The notes below the pieces were generated by a model, which saw only the letters and a list, made by a program, of their open reading frames with translations, was not told the DNA's origin and ran no database searches. Positions 50,900 to 62,449 of a stretch of 64,000 nt of DNA are shown one piece after another. Each line of letters begins with the position of its first letter. Position 1 is the first letter of the stretch. The stretch comes from Stratiolaelaps scimitus (lineage: Eukaryota > Arthropoda > Arachnida > Mesostigmata > Laelapidae), in NCBI GenBank assembly GCA_019614645.1, contig JABWDB010000012.1, positions 3,906,001 to 3,970,000 of the forward strand. The letters are read 5' to 3'. The position numbers and the translations under genes were made by a program.

Positions 50900-50917
50900 G
50901 ACACACACACACACACA
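50900..50917. repeat. CA microsatellite
   Basis: About nine CA units. Confidence 0.9.
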
Positions 50918-51449
50918 TAGACAACTACGAACGAACTACGCGGCTGTCGTCCGACACTCACGGGGATGAGTAATGGATTGAGATTAATCGCGACTCGAAA
51001 AACTATAGCACTGACACCAACACGACCCAGTAGGCGCCCACTACTAAAACAGCAACAGCAGCGACTGCCAACCGTTTCTGGCAGGGCGTTGCCCGACCCG
51101 CCGCAGCAGTGCATACAAAGTAGGTGATTATTACATTTACTACTACTACCGCTAGTGAACGGAAGATCTGATATGGAGATAGATATGATAATGACAAATA
51201 ATATTAATGTTGATAATATCGATCGAATTTCGTTCTGCGTCCAGCCAGTGATATATTTGTGTGTCTGGCGCCATATCGGCTTGATGTTGTGGCTCTAAGC
51301 CTCCACTGCCGCTACGAACAGCTTGGCTGAACTCGCAGATCTTCTAGCGTTAGCACGACCTGGACGCGGAGTATACGAAACGCTTGTATCGTGCAACTCC
51401 TCGATATGAGTCCGACACATCGATTCGACGTTCTTTAGTATCTACGTAC

Positions 51450-51471
51450 ATATATATATATATATATATAA
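51450..51471. repeat. AT microsatellite
   Basis: About eleven pure AT units. Confidence 0.95.
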
Positions 51472-52183
51472 TGTATCTATACGTATCTGTGTAAGTGCAT
51501 GTGAGTATGTATCTGGACTTTTAGATGGAGAGAGAGATATAGAGAGAGAATTTGATTTATGCCACTGCCCGGTCCATATATCGATCTATAGATGGCGGTG
51601 GAAAAAAAGATCACGTTGATCGCGAAGTATCGCAGATCTATCCATCGCTTAGCAGCAGCAGTAGCAATCAATACACTCATTGGTGCTGCTATTCCGGAAG
51701 GTTGACGCGTGGCGGGATCACGGGAGAGCGGAGGGTCAGTCGTGGCAATAGGGGGGGTAGTGGCGATTTTAAAAAGCAATAGCTTTGTATTATATATTAA
51801 AAAAAAAGAAAGTCAATATGTAGCAGCTTCGTCCACTAAAAATCTTTACTCCGGTAAGAGGATGGTTTGCGGGCAGTACAGTCGCAAAACTATATACCTG
51901 ACGTATTATATTGGCTGACAACGTCAGCGTCATGAGGAATATTTAGGTATCCAGGTTTATCAATAGCGACACACGATACAATACAAAATTTTGACCCTTA
52001 CCACCAACGAAACCGCAGTGTGCTATCCCCATGCTGTCAAGTTTTCGATATACCACGTCACTGGGCTAGAACCTACAAAATATATAATCTTTGGACAGAT
52101 GTCTATATGTAATAATAGTAACGTGCCAATTCATATATAAAAAGCAAAAAAAAACCGGGTCCCACCCAACACGCCCTGAACTT

Positions 52184-52245
52184 AACGTGACAAGGTGATC
52201 CTACGTGCTGCACGAATAATGCATACGCAGGATCACCTTGTCACG
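52184..52245. other. Long foldback, small-RNA-precursor-like
   Basis: ACGTGACAAGGTGATCCT (52184-52201) is exactly complementary to AGGATCACCTTGTCACGT (52228-52245). After one mismatch, CGT pairs with ACG (52203-52205 with 52224-52226). After a bulge, TGCA pairs with TGCA (52208-52211 with 52219-52222), closing a seven-base loop. The result is about 25 paired positions in 62 bases, the geometry of a microRNA precursor or a short foldback transposon. A further small AT-rich palindrome (TGTTATAT around one A) follows directly. Transcription is unknown. Confidence 0.6.
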
Positions 52246-52349
52246 TCGTTATGTTATATAATATAACAACGCGGATATTTCCGGGCTGGCCCAAATGCAG
52301 CCTTAGACATTTAACTCAGTTCACGATACAACTACCGCTTTCTTCCCGT

Positions 52350-52470
52350 CATAGGCCACGCAACCCCCCGCTTTTAAATACAAATGCGCCATGGTGTCGG
52401 CGATTGAACCCCACATGCAGCGTATAAATAATATTAAACAAGTCCCGCAGAAGTGGACGTACGCATCGAG
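52350..52470 (-). mobile_element. tRNA-derived SINE, diverged copy
   Basis: On the minus strand GGGGTTCAATCG (52401-52412) is a B box. The following CACCATGGCGCATTTGTATT then TAAAAGCGGGGGG matches the tail of the 61.65 kb copy (CACCATGGCACATTTGCATT then TAAAAAGGGG) with few changes. The A-box half is diverged (GATGCGTACGTCC). This tail reads as an open frame on the minus strand, which explains the 66-codon frame there. Confidence 0.55.
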
Positions 52471-53678
52471 ATCGATCAAAATGTTTCCCGATTTTTTTTG
52501 TCTAATCAAGTTTAACCGCATCTCTCGTTCGATTCATACCGCTGGATTTTTTATTAGTTACTGCGTTCGCGTGCAACTCCGCTCGTTGGCGGTTTCGGCC
52601 AAAATTGCCGACGTTGGCTTTCAACCGATTCGGTGTGCAGCTGATTTTGCCGTAAGAGATGACTGCTTTTTTTTTTCTCTCTGAATAAAATCTAGCACGC
52701 CCGCGTCGAGTCGTCTCGGGCGGGATGTCTCGTAGTACCGTGGTGATTTACGCTTATACATATCTCAGTGGTGCACCACCTTGCTGTGCTTGTTGTTGTC
52801 GTTGTTGTTGTTATTGACGCTATGATTATTTATGCAGGCGTCGAAGTGCGGAGCGTTGGCAAGGCGATTTCTCATTCACAAACATGTAAAAGATACACCC
52901 TCTCTGTATCGGGTTCGCTATATTTATTCACATAGTTTTTTAACCCATCTCATCCTGTTACCGGGCTGTCATCTCGCCGCCGCCATCGTTCACAGTGAAC
53001 ACCGTTCGCTGCAGCAGAGCCGGACTCGGGACGTGGCGATACCAAACAGGACGAACGCGACACACGTCAGCCAGCGAATCCTAGACGGAGGGCCATCCAT
53101 TGGCAAATGTATTGTGATATATTTTTCTGGTGTAGCAGCGAGCTGAAAAAAGGCGAAAAGTCACGAACGGATTTTTTCTTTTTCTTTCGTTTCGGTTGTT
53201 TCTCATTCATTTTTTTTACTATTTCGTGCCGTTTTTTTATGATGATAATAATAATGATGATGCCCCATCTCGTTTGTGGAGTCCGCCAAGCGTCTGTGGT
53301 AGTTGTAAACACGTTTACTGGATGGCGGCTGGTGGTGGTGATGGTGGTTGTTGTTGTTGACGTCTGATCGATCGACTCTAATTTCATCGATTGCTGCTCG
53401 GCTTGTCGTAGGGATGAGGTATATGGTTGCAGCTGATGATAACGCCAGAGGAATACAGCGTCTGGTGGAGGGAGAAATTATGCAATTGTCAATAACTAAC
53501 TGTAAATAATACTTGATGATTTTAAGGCATAAAGCATGTACAAGAACACGGTTCGTGGCAGATTTAAGAATGGCAACGTCAGAAACAAATCGCTAGTCCT
53601 ATTTGTGAAAAAAGGAATAAACAACCTCTGGGAGAGAACGTTTTTAAAAATCATGTTTGTTAGCATGTCGCCAATAAT

Positions 53679-53712
53679 TCACACACACACAAATATATAT
53701 ATATATATATAT
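53679..53712. repeat. Compound CA and AT microsatellite
   Basis: Six CA units followed directly by about ten AT units. Confidence 0.95.
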
Positions 53713-56182
53713 TGTACTAAATATGAAACTAAAGGGTCGACGATGGAGGTCAAATGAATGCAAATGGGGTCAGCTGGCCAGCGTTGGACGGAGCAGGGAA
53801 TGCAGCGTAATAAACAGCTACTCAATAGTCGAGACTCTTTAAATACTCGAGGGTATGTCGTAGCTGCGATTGCCAACTTGCCAACGAAAGTCTGAGAAAG
53901 GACCTGGAACCATAGAAGTGTTGTTGTTGTCCGTTTTACTTTTTAAATTTTTTTTGTTAATAACCTTCAGTGATTAGTGTCATCGGCGACGAAAGCTCCA
54001 ATGACAACGCTATGAATCTGCTTGCCGAGAAATAGTAGAGAGTTCACGGCGACTTGGAGTAGGATGCCACCAAGAATGGTTCCCTGCCCAATGGCTTTGG
54101 GGAGCGGCTCAACCGCAGGCAATATGCTGGAGTTGTTCACGTGAGTGAGTGCACCTCATTCGATACGATAGCTTAAGAATGAAGTTGCTGGTGTTCCCAG
54201 TGCGGCGAACGCGAGAGAGTAATTCCACGAGATGGACAAAGTGGTCTGAATTGGCGATCGAAGAAATTGCAATCGATACGTTTAATATATCGCTTCTTGT
54301 TATCCACGAAACACACCGCGATGCCTATCATGATTGGCTGCGTTATACAGCAGCCCACTGAGTAAGAATGTAATTACGTTATTAATAATCTATCTGGGCA
54401 TAATAATATTACACGGCGTATTAACTTTGACAGCATTCATTCATTTGTTCATTCATTAGCATTACGTTGACCGAGACATAGTCCGCTTTAGGGTTGGAGC
54501 AATTAGCATTTTGTTCCGAGATGAACAGAACGACTCGGCCAGTGTTTGTTAATGATGTCGACGGCACTAATCGGTTTCGCTGGCTCACACTATCAAGGAG
54601 GAAGCTCATTAAGCATTTTCATCGTCATCAGGGCTATTTTCGGCCCTGCGCATCCATTTTTTTTGTCGCGTCCGCATTTACTCATAGGCAGGCGGATTAG
54701 TTAATATGCGCTTGCCTTAAAAAGCGTTCGCGTAACCAAACTAACCAACGAGATGTTATAGTATAGATAGAAAAAAAAGCAGCCGTGTGTCATGTTAAAA
54801 GTCGCCAATACAACCGCCTGGTGCAGCATCGAAGTTGCGACTCGACGAATTTAACGGAGCAGGGGGTAGCATCGCCAAGAGGTTGAGCTGTAGAGAGCGA
54901 AACCTCGTTCTCACGTAGCTCTTCCCTGAATGGCGTTCTATGCCGAAATGCCGGGTGAATTTGTTCTCCTCTCCCCATATTGTTGGACACTGCGAGCTCA
55001 GCTATGGAAAACCGAGAAGAGAGATTTGCCAGTAGGAAATGAATTTCGAGTTTCCTCTACAGGTTGCATCTGAGATTGTGGTCATGCCGACAATGGGAAA
55101 ATATTTGCGATATTTTATAATTAACAGTTCCATTCAAATCAAACAGTTTGGCCACATTTCACGTCGATTCTCACCGTGCTCAGGGCGGACATTGCACATT
55201 GAAATTGCATTGGAAAATAGCTAAACCCTCTCCGAAGTCTCTTCCCGCCTCCGGAACTTGACCTTAGCGATATTTCCCGCTTTTCCATTGTCACACACCT
55301 CTTTCCATTGTCGATATTTGCTGCTCCCGGACGTCCTCGACTGCCACGGCGTTTCACACTTAACTTGATTAATTGTCGGTAGTTGATTAACCGAAGAACA
55401 GACGATCGACACTTTGATACGTATGCTTCTGGTTGGGCTTCTGGTTTAAGCCCCAAAAGAAGTCCGGGCAGTTTTATCCCCCTCGAATGAGTCTACCTCA
55501 GGCTGATCTGCGCCATCGGGGATAACCGTTCAGGATGCTTGTTTCTGCAACGCTTTTCGTTCGCTGTGCAGAGAGGCATTGATGTCGGGGGGTGAGGACC
55601 ATGACCCCAGACCTCGGCCTGACACCCCAACTCTCCCCAACAACTTCTCTATTGATTCTATGCTTTAAGACGCATCATGATCAATATCAGGACATGGAAT
55701 AAAATTACATTACTCCAATACTAATTTGAGGTCCTTTACACACATCACGCGATTCACTGCTAATCGTCATTAATCGTCGTAGTTAATTAGAGTCGGCTGG
55801 CTTACTTCAGCGATTTTGCTCAACGCAGTTATCTCTACAAGACATATCCTTCCTCCTGTATCGTGGTCTAATAAAATGCGAAATGGGTTAATGTATCTGA
55901 CACACAAATGGCTCGAATTGGCAGGTACACATTTACACCCCAGGGCAGGCGCACAAATACATATATTGATTCGAAGCGACTGCGAGACTCGGTAGCGAGC
56001 GCTCAGACGCTCGACGCTCAGATGAGTGCCGAAGCCCCCGCTGCTATCGGCTACCGGCGCCGCCATAACCGCTAACGATCTTCGCGCCACTGAGTTCGCA
56101 TGATAAATATTCGCCGAATCGATTAAACATCATCCTGCCGATGATATTGATATAATCAACGCAAAATAAAATACACTTTATT

Positions 56183-56186
<4 letters not shown>

Positions 56187-56245
<59 letters not shown>
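56187..56245. repeat. Longest AT microsatellite, about 29 units
   Basis: An uninterrupted AT tract of about 58 bases, much longer than any other in the window. Pure AT of this length readily forms cruciforms and is highly mutable. Confidence 0.95.
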
Positions 56246-56246
<1 letters not shown>

Positions 56247-57101
56247 GGTATGAAACGCAAACGCGAATGGCATCGTGCGTGAACCCGCGCCAGGGTGAAC
56301 GGGTTCGTCTTCGTCGTCGGGTACCTCTCTGCTTTTAACGGGGTCGTCACCGCCTGACGCTTGTTACTGTGTGGCTGCCGTGCACGTGGGTGCAGTGAGC
56401 CCTCTGCGGAACCACGGGGCGGTGATCTTCTCGCCAGGCGAATCTATCTCGTCGGCGGGTTGGCTAGCGACCCTCAACCGATAGCAATGATGGCCGTCTA
56501 AGCACGAGTGGCGGTGAGCAGCTGATATTATACCTGTGTGGTGGTAAAGGCTCTGCTTGGGCTCGAGTAACCGCTGGCTGGGTGACCCGAGAGAACACTG
56601 AACGCTCAATACACAGATAGACACTGACATGCCCAGATAGACTGACATTCAGTGAACAGCACTGGGCCCAGGCCACAATGCAATGGCGGAGCTTGCCTGA
56701 TATTGTAGCTGGCCAATAACCTGCCACAAATCATAACGGAACCGAGTTCCCCAGCGATTACACTACGCTGATCGCTTGGTGATATTTCGAATCATATGAG
56801 GCATTCTATTCTCTGTGTTGAAAAGCGCTGCTCGCTCTCACCTCTCAGCCATCAAAGAGCAAAACCAACCAGCGGGTCGATCTCATCAGACCGCTAAACG
56901 TCTAATCAACAAGGGACGCCAATGACGTCGGTGATCAGTCAAAACCAGCAGTGCCAACAACCAACGCCTTCTCTTGCCACCGCCGCCGCCGTCACTGCCA
57001 CGGCTTCAGGAATCAATCGCTTCGCTGCGTTCTATCGGGTGTCTATTCGTTTCTGCCAAGTGAGCAGTTATCACATCGTAATGCAAGAGTATTACTGCAA
57101 T

Positions 57102-57120
57102 TATATATATATATATATAT
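57102..57120. repeat. TA microsatellite
   Basis: A TA tract of about nine units followed by GCTATATATA. Confidence 0.9.
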
Positions 57121-57928
57121 AGCTATATATACACATTACTAATATGACAAACGTCAGTGCAACTTGCTGCTACTCGGTAATAATGATATTGGCGATAATT
57201 GCCGGTCAGAAAACTAGACCGCGCAAGAAATTTGCACGACGTCGTTCGACCTCGTTCGGTTACGTGTCTGTTATTGTTGCTGCTGTGCTGGGGAGATAAT
57301 TCATCCGAAAAATGAGCTGGGTTAATACACGAACTCTTTCTTGTTGGTCGCCAATACGAACCGCAGTTGGCATTATAGGTGAGGCGCCATTCCAGATTTG
57401 TCGAGACTTGAGCAACACATACGTAGCTGCTAAGTATCGGGAGAGGTGTCCAGCATAAGGACGACTCGTACGATTTTATCTACGATTGTTTTTTAAACGA
57501 CGGCTAGCGACTATATTGAACACTGACCCTTGCGTTGATCTCTCTCTCTCTTTCTGAGCTCGTTCCGATCTGACCTGATCTCTGACAGCCACTTTTGTAC
57601 TCATTACTGGTATCATGACTATATTAATCACCGTATACGGCGAATGTACTCGAATTTAACCCACCTTCATACCGGATGTGTCCATCTCTCTTGCCTCAGA
57701 TGCGTCAGTGCGAGCAACTGTGAACAGCGGATACGCAGCGGTCGCTTGAATGTCCGTATCCACACTTCACACCACTGGCCCCCTCCACCCTCCAGTCAAT
57801 CTACGAGAAATTTCGACCACACTCTCGGTTCACCTCAGTTTCTCTGTGGGTTTCACAACGCATCTCCAGGCATCGAGTCCTGGCCACTCGCTGGCTTGTT
57901 TACCATCCATGTCATCCGTGTCTAACAA

Positions 57929-57946
57929 TATATATATATATATATA
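57929..57946. repeat. TA microsatellite
   Basis: About nine TA units. Confidence 0.95.
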
Positions 57947-58610
57947 ATTATTGGGGCTAGTAGATGCATTTCTTATACAGGAGTATCTATCTACCCGATG
58001 TGTCGCGCGGCCTCATATCGACGACGAAACCCGCTATTACAGGCGTCAAATCTAATTACAGGAGACTGCAGCGGTGGTGGTGGTGGTGCCGGCGGTTGTT
58101 GCCGCTGCATCCGCAGCATTCAGCCGTCGACGTTCGTTCCACCCAAAATTATCTGTTACAATATTGTATCTATGAAGCGTGTGTGTCATAAGTAAATCGG
58201 CGTAGTGTTTGACTAACTGATTGTTGCCCAATCAATATTTTTTGCAATCAAGCGTCTATGGCCAATTCCGCCCAGTTGTCCAACCTCCTCGGCCGCTCGA
58301 GTCGACGTCCGTCGGTCGCAGTTCGTGCACCGAAGGATGTGAGCAGATAGAGATCTGTTTGCCATTGCGACCAGTCTCGAACATCAGGGCCGAGTGTAGT
58401 CGATGCTTAACAATAAGGGGCGTCTTCGACGAGCCTGTTTTCGAGAGGGACGTTGCCAGGAACGATGCGGCAGTCGATAGCCGGCCATGCGTCAGGCAGA
58501 ACCCGTGGGCCCGTCCTGTTTTGTCACGAGCGAGGGCGAACAATTCGTGCGAACATTACGATGACCAGTATTAGATGCATAATATTATACACAAGTCAAC
58601 AACCTTTTTG

Positions 58611-58644
58611 GGATTAATATGAGGACCGGATTAATATGAGGACC
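58611..58644. repeat. Tandem duplication of a 17-mer
   Basis: GGATTAATATGAGGACC occurs twice head to tail without a change. It directly precedes the B-box-like start of the dispersed repeat at 58645. Confidence 0.95.
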
Positions 58645-58745
58645 ACGTGTGTGCTGGGTTCAAATCCTGTCAGAAGCGGAGAATCTTTGGAGTCCTTTAT
58701 CATCTTTCTTTATCTGAAGATTCTTGCCAGGCACGAGTAAGGAAG
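58645..58745 (+). mobile_element. Dispersed tRNA-like repeat, copy 2
   Basis: GCTGGGTTCAAATCCTGTCA has a near-perfect B box (GGTTCAAATCC). About 60 bases later comes GATTCTTGCCAGGCACGAGT, the tail shared with the 37.2 kb copy. No clear A box is visible upstream, where the tandem 17-mer lies. Confidence 0.4.
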
Positions 58746-59097
58746 AGAATAAGATAAGGTGACATAACTATTAACAACATGCAAAACTACTCGCTACAAA
58801 TGTGTGGTATCAAGATCGATCTATCATACGATTTATACGATCGCCGAACTATTATATATATAGCGGTCTACTATCAAGAGAATTTGGCTCGTTCTAGTTT
58901 TCAGATAAGCTCAAAGGCGTCAACCGCTACAAAATAAGGACAACGGCAAATCGGCCAATCAATATCTGACATCGTATTAAACAGTAATTAAATATAATAG
59001 AACCAAAAAAATACAGTCGAGAACTAAATCCATTTTGTTACAATCCTTCGAGCAAAACAAGGCTAATATCTATCCACAAATAGCCATCTGCACGCCA

Positions 59098-59103
59098 CTT
59101 TTA
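59098..59103 (-). terminator. Possible polyadenylation signal
   Basis: ATTAAA on the minus strand lies about 120 bases beyond the stop of the 59.3 kb exon candidate. The motif is common by chance. Confidence 0.2.
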
Positions 59104-59225
59104 ATAGTTGATAACTCCGACATTTTTTCTGCCTTTGTTCTTCTACCACTCTTCGTGTATTCTGTTATAGGCCGACATCAACAATCCGAAGGGCAAAACT
59201 TGAGCTCGATTGAAATCAATATTCC

Positions 59226-59476
59226 TCAAGACGAAATCATAATCGAGTTCAGCTTGTTACCGTAGCTATTCTTCGGTTGTTCATCTCTGCTGAAAGACTC
59301 CACATCACCTGGAGCGGCGCGCACATACCGGTCGAGTTTCTGGCCAGGAAAGACGTTGTTTATGACACCAATATGACACACACGTCCAGCGTCAGCTATT
59401 AGTTCCTTGCAGACATCGCCTCGTAAGTAAATCGAAACATCGCGGCACGTAAGCACGCCTGCAGCGTCGCCCGCAG
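59226..59476 (-). CDS. Candidate terminal exon, unrecognised protein
   Basis: The minus-strand frame begins after GATTGTTGTTGAATAG or after CTGCAG (59458) and runs to TGA at 59226. Its start is AAGDAAGVLTCRDVSIYLRG, followed by a stretch with HIGVINNVFPGQKLDRYV and a polar end rich in Ser, Asn and Lys. First codon positions are mostly G or A through the entire length, a good coding signal. There are three cysteines and no hydrophobic segment. I recognise no domain. A GT inside (GCTCCAG then GTGATG) could be a donor that joins in phase to a segment at 58520. The end of the frame overlaps a plus-strand frame (59035-59265), so one of them is false. Confidence 0.32.
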
Positions 59477-59965
59477 CTATTCAACAACAATCGCCACTTT
59501 AATCGCTTGAGCGAGTGCGTAGTCAGCCTCAAAGGCAGGGTAGCAGGTTTGCAGGACAATTATTTATTATCATGGATTCAATAGAGAGGTAACTCCTAAC
59601 CTCTGAGTCTGTATCTATTGCCGTAGTTTGCTCTCATATCTGCCAAGCGATCAATTGGATGCCACTTTGAGCGATGTGGTTTTGTTACAGTTATCATAGA
59701 CATTATAATACATATATGGAGCACTATAGAGCGTAATTTATTTTGGCTGGCGGCACCCACAAATAGAATGATTATGTCACGTTTTGGTGAGACAATCGAC
59801 TACGATGTCAACTATGAATAATGTGTTGTTGTTGTTTAGCAATAACGATAGGGCCCCAGCGACGTTTCGATTAAGTATAGTTATGCAATATATAGCGACT
59901 TTGTCGATATGCCTCTTTGTTGCCTGGTGTTCACACCAAGCAGTTTAAATGGCGTGTTGTTCAGT

Positions 59966-59985
59966 TCTCTCTCTCTCTCTCTCTC
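59966..59985. repeat. TC microsatellite
   Basis: About ten pure TC units. Confidence 0.95.
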
Positions 59986-61409
59986 GCCCGTTGAAGTGCA
60001 CATTATATAGCTATATTATATATATGCTACTAAATAATTCCTATTGCCCGACGATTTCATTCTTTGTCACCCGAAGAGGATCGGCGTACAAATGGGCCTG
60101 TGGGCTGAATACGTCGGTCAGAGGATATCCGACTATACGGTATAGGGAAAGCTTGTATTGTGTACGGGCGCATACAATCGACGACTACACACGACGCGTA
60201 AAAAAAAGGCGAATTAACCCGATATGAGGTAAATTTGAATGGAAACTGTGAGCAAGAATACAAACACATCAAAATTGCTCGCAGCATAGACTGCATAGTG
60301 GTAGATTTCAATTTTTTTAGAGATTGAAACGGTGTCTTAATTAATAGCTTTGGCCATCTCCACCGTTCGTACAATTAATTTAAGTCTATTGAGCTCAAGC
60401 CGCAGTAATACATATGATTAAAATTTATTTATTTCTGCCACCGCTCCAATTTAAATCTTGTTAGGACCTCACAGCAGCCATTTCTATGATAATATTGATA
60501 ACTAACTCCCAGACGCTAAATGACTTAACAAATAAAAAACAGACAAATTACAAAAAAAAAAGCCGCCAAATCATGAACGCCTGACCGCAATCGACTCGTT
60601 GTTGGTCTCGTCGAAATACAAGACAAGATATATATGTTCTATCCGCTGTTAACAGTTTGCTCAGCGGCGTTGTTCTTTTACTGTTGTTGACGTCGGACGT
60701 CTGAACGTTTGGCGTTCAATTCGGCCCGATTCGGAATAGGCTCGTTGTCTGCTTGAGGAAAACCTGTTAATCACAATTTTATGCGCTCGACTACTCGAGC
60801 GTTGTTGCCGTCTAAATTTCATAGCCATCTCGAAATGCCATGGATCGGCAGAGGCAGCGGTCCCGGAGAATCGTGAGCTAGTTAACAATATATTCGCCGG
60901 CGTTTCAATTCCATTCCACGATGACCTCCTCGCCGTCGGCTGCGTCTGGATCTTAAGCGACGAATGATTAATGATTCAAAACACGCGTAGACAGACACTG
61001 GGCGTCAGGGCGCGCGAGCTTGGCCGAAATTCCACGTGTGGTCATATATATTCCCCCTATGAAATTAATGTAAGTTAAAATATGATGTTGTTCATGCACA
61101 TTCTGGCTGTGACGAACTGGTTCTCTTTGCGTATAAGACGTCTACGAATTAGTATAATTTATTCAATTAAGCTGAATGTGAAATACAACGAAAAACAGAC
61201 TACTCAATATATCCTGAATAGACAAAAAAAGTTTGTTGTGTTTTTGAATGAATTCATCAGCCAACTTTGGGCAATTTACGGAGAGCATCCCCCGCAGAGC
61301 ACACATGTCTGTCGGCGTAATCAATTATTTGGTTAACTTCCACGTACAATCAACTGTGATAAATCTCCAAGTTTTAGGCAAAAGTGTAATGCTATTGTGA
61401 AAACGGTTA

Positions 61410-61454
61410 AACACTAAACAGAAAACGTTTAGAAAGTTTTCTGTTTAATGTTTT
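61410..61454. repeat. Inverted repeat, 18-bp arms, 9-base loop
   Basis: AAACACTAAACAGAAAAC (61410-61427) pairs with GTTTTCTGTTTAATGTTT (61437-61454) at 17 of 18 positions around GTTTAGAAA. Confidence 0.85.
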
Positions 61455-61602
61455 GAGATCAATCGAGGTCAGATCAAGCAAACGTAATACCGCACAACAC
61501 GATAGATGATGGTCAATGATTGAACCTGATTGCTGCTTACCACACATACTCTTGGATAGTTGGACACGTCATCGGTATGAGGTCTATCGAGCCTCCATCC
61601 AC

Positions 61603-61715
61603 ACACGTGGTGGATGCACATTCGTGTGTCGCTGCTTTGCAATCAGAGGAGACCGACTCATGGGCATAGGTTCGATCCCCACCATGGCACATTTGCATTT
61701 AAAAAGGGGTTCGTG
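61603..61715 (+). mobile_element. tRNA-derived SINE, clearest copy
   Basis: GTGGTGGATGCACATTCGTG forms the A-box half and AGGTTCGATCCCC (61668-61680) the B box. The tail ACCATGGCACATTTGCATTT then AAAAAGGGG follows. The element aligns over its whole length with the minus-strand copy at 31.2 kb and over the tail with that at 52.4 kb. It would be transcribed by RNA polymerase III and mobilised by a LINE-type reverse transcriptase, none of which is in this window. No A-rich 3' end or target-site duplication was identified. Confidence 0.65.
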
Positions 61716-62148
61716 TTATGAAAGTACGCCAAAAACAGGCCCCGTGGACCGAGTTAAATCTTGGCTGAGTAAAATTGGCTGTGTAAAATTTCGTTGAAAT
61801 CTGCTCATAGCACTCGAACGTCGTAATAGAGCTCGCTTTCGGCAGACTTTAATTTGAGCATTAAATTATTTAATTAATTTGATTGAAGCGTGTAAGAATT
61901 AGCGAAGCGTTCAACGTTAATGTTGCGATGCTGTCAGACTCATCTCGTCTTTACGCTACCATGACGGAGTGGAAAGACTGCGCATCGTGATGATGGGATT
62001 AGTTCACGCACTTTTCTTTGTGCTTGATGATTAGTAGCGGCATAGTCAGCGCATTGTAACGTGAACACGTCACGATTTGACGCAATCCCATGCAGGGACC
62101 ATGCCGTGTATTTCTTCTCATTTCTATGGACTTGACGACGTCGAGCTG

Positions 62149-62171
62149 ATTATTATTATTATTATTATTAC
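62149..62171. repeat. ATT microsatellite
   Basis: About seven ATT units. Confidence 0.95.
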
Positions 62172-62260
62172 TACTACGTTGTTGCCGTCGTGTGACACAC
62201 TCGCCGATGTAGGATCCCCGCTGAGGCACATTCGATTGTAGCTGCTGGTCGCATGATGAC

Positions 62261-62331
62261 ATTCTCGGAACAGCCTACATTATATATATATATAATTCTC
62301 GGAACAGCCTATATATATATATATATATATA
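62261..62331. repeat. Duplicated 17-mer, each copy followed by an AT tract
   Basis: ATTCTCGGAACAGCCTA at 62261-62277 is followed by seven TA units. The same 17 bases recur at 62295-62311 and are followed by ten AT units. The unit is thus unique sequence plus microsatellite, duplicated in tandem. Confidence 0.95.
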
Positions 62332-62430
62332 CGAAAGATTTCATATATTACACGAAGCGAGTAGGGCAGTGGGTAATATCTAAGTGGTAGCCGTCACCGT
62401 CATCATGTAACTACGTCTGGACTGCTATAA

Positions 62431-62449
62431 CATTATTATTATTATTATT
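62431..62449. repeat. ATT microsatellite
   Basis: About six ATT units. Confidence 0.9.

Larger units (their letters stand above)
49690..59220. other. Non-coding tract with repeats
   Basis: I could support no complete gene here. It contains SINE-like copies, the 52.2 kb foldback, the longest AT tract of the window (56.2 kb) and several open but uncertain frames (50299-50580, 55139-55456, 56364-56648 and 58256-58543, all minus). Some of these have donor- or acceptor-like ends. Confidence 0.45.

Noticed and set aside
55580..55630. GGGGTGAGGACC..CCCCAGACC..GACACCCC, a possible structured RNA
   Set aside because: The complementary blocks are short and GC-rich, and pairing is not better than expected for such composition.
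58256..58543. GC-rich stretch open on both strands, with an acceptor-like CAAAACAG on the minus strand that would join in phase to the 59.3 kb candidate
   Set aside because: Three or more frames are open at once, which follows from base composition. No frame shows a domain, and the in-phase join has a one-in-three chance of being accidental.
59035..59265. Plus-strand frame that looks protein-like and overlaps the minus-strand exon candidate
   Set aside because: It is AT-rich and its codon positions are less coding-like than those of the opposite strand. Only one of the two can be coding where they overlap.
60661..60888. Minus-strand frame rich in Arg, Ser and Gln
   Set aside because: The composition is low complexity, and a GT and an AG inside suggest no consistent exon model.
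61082..61336. 84-codon plus-strand frame, basic and AT-rich
   Set aside because: No promoter, splice site or recognisable motif was found. Codon choice matches the local AT-rich background.
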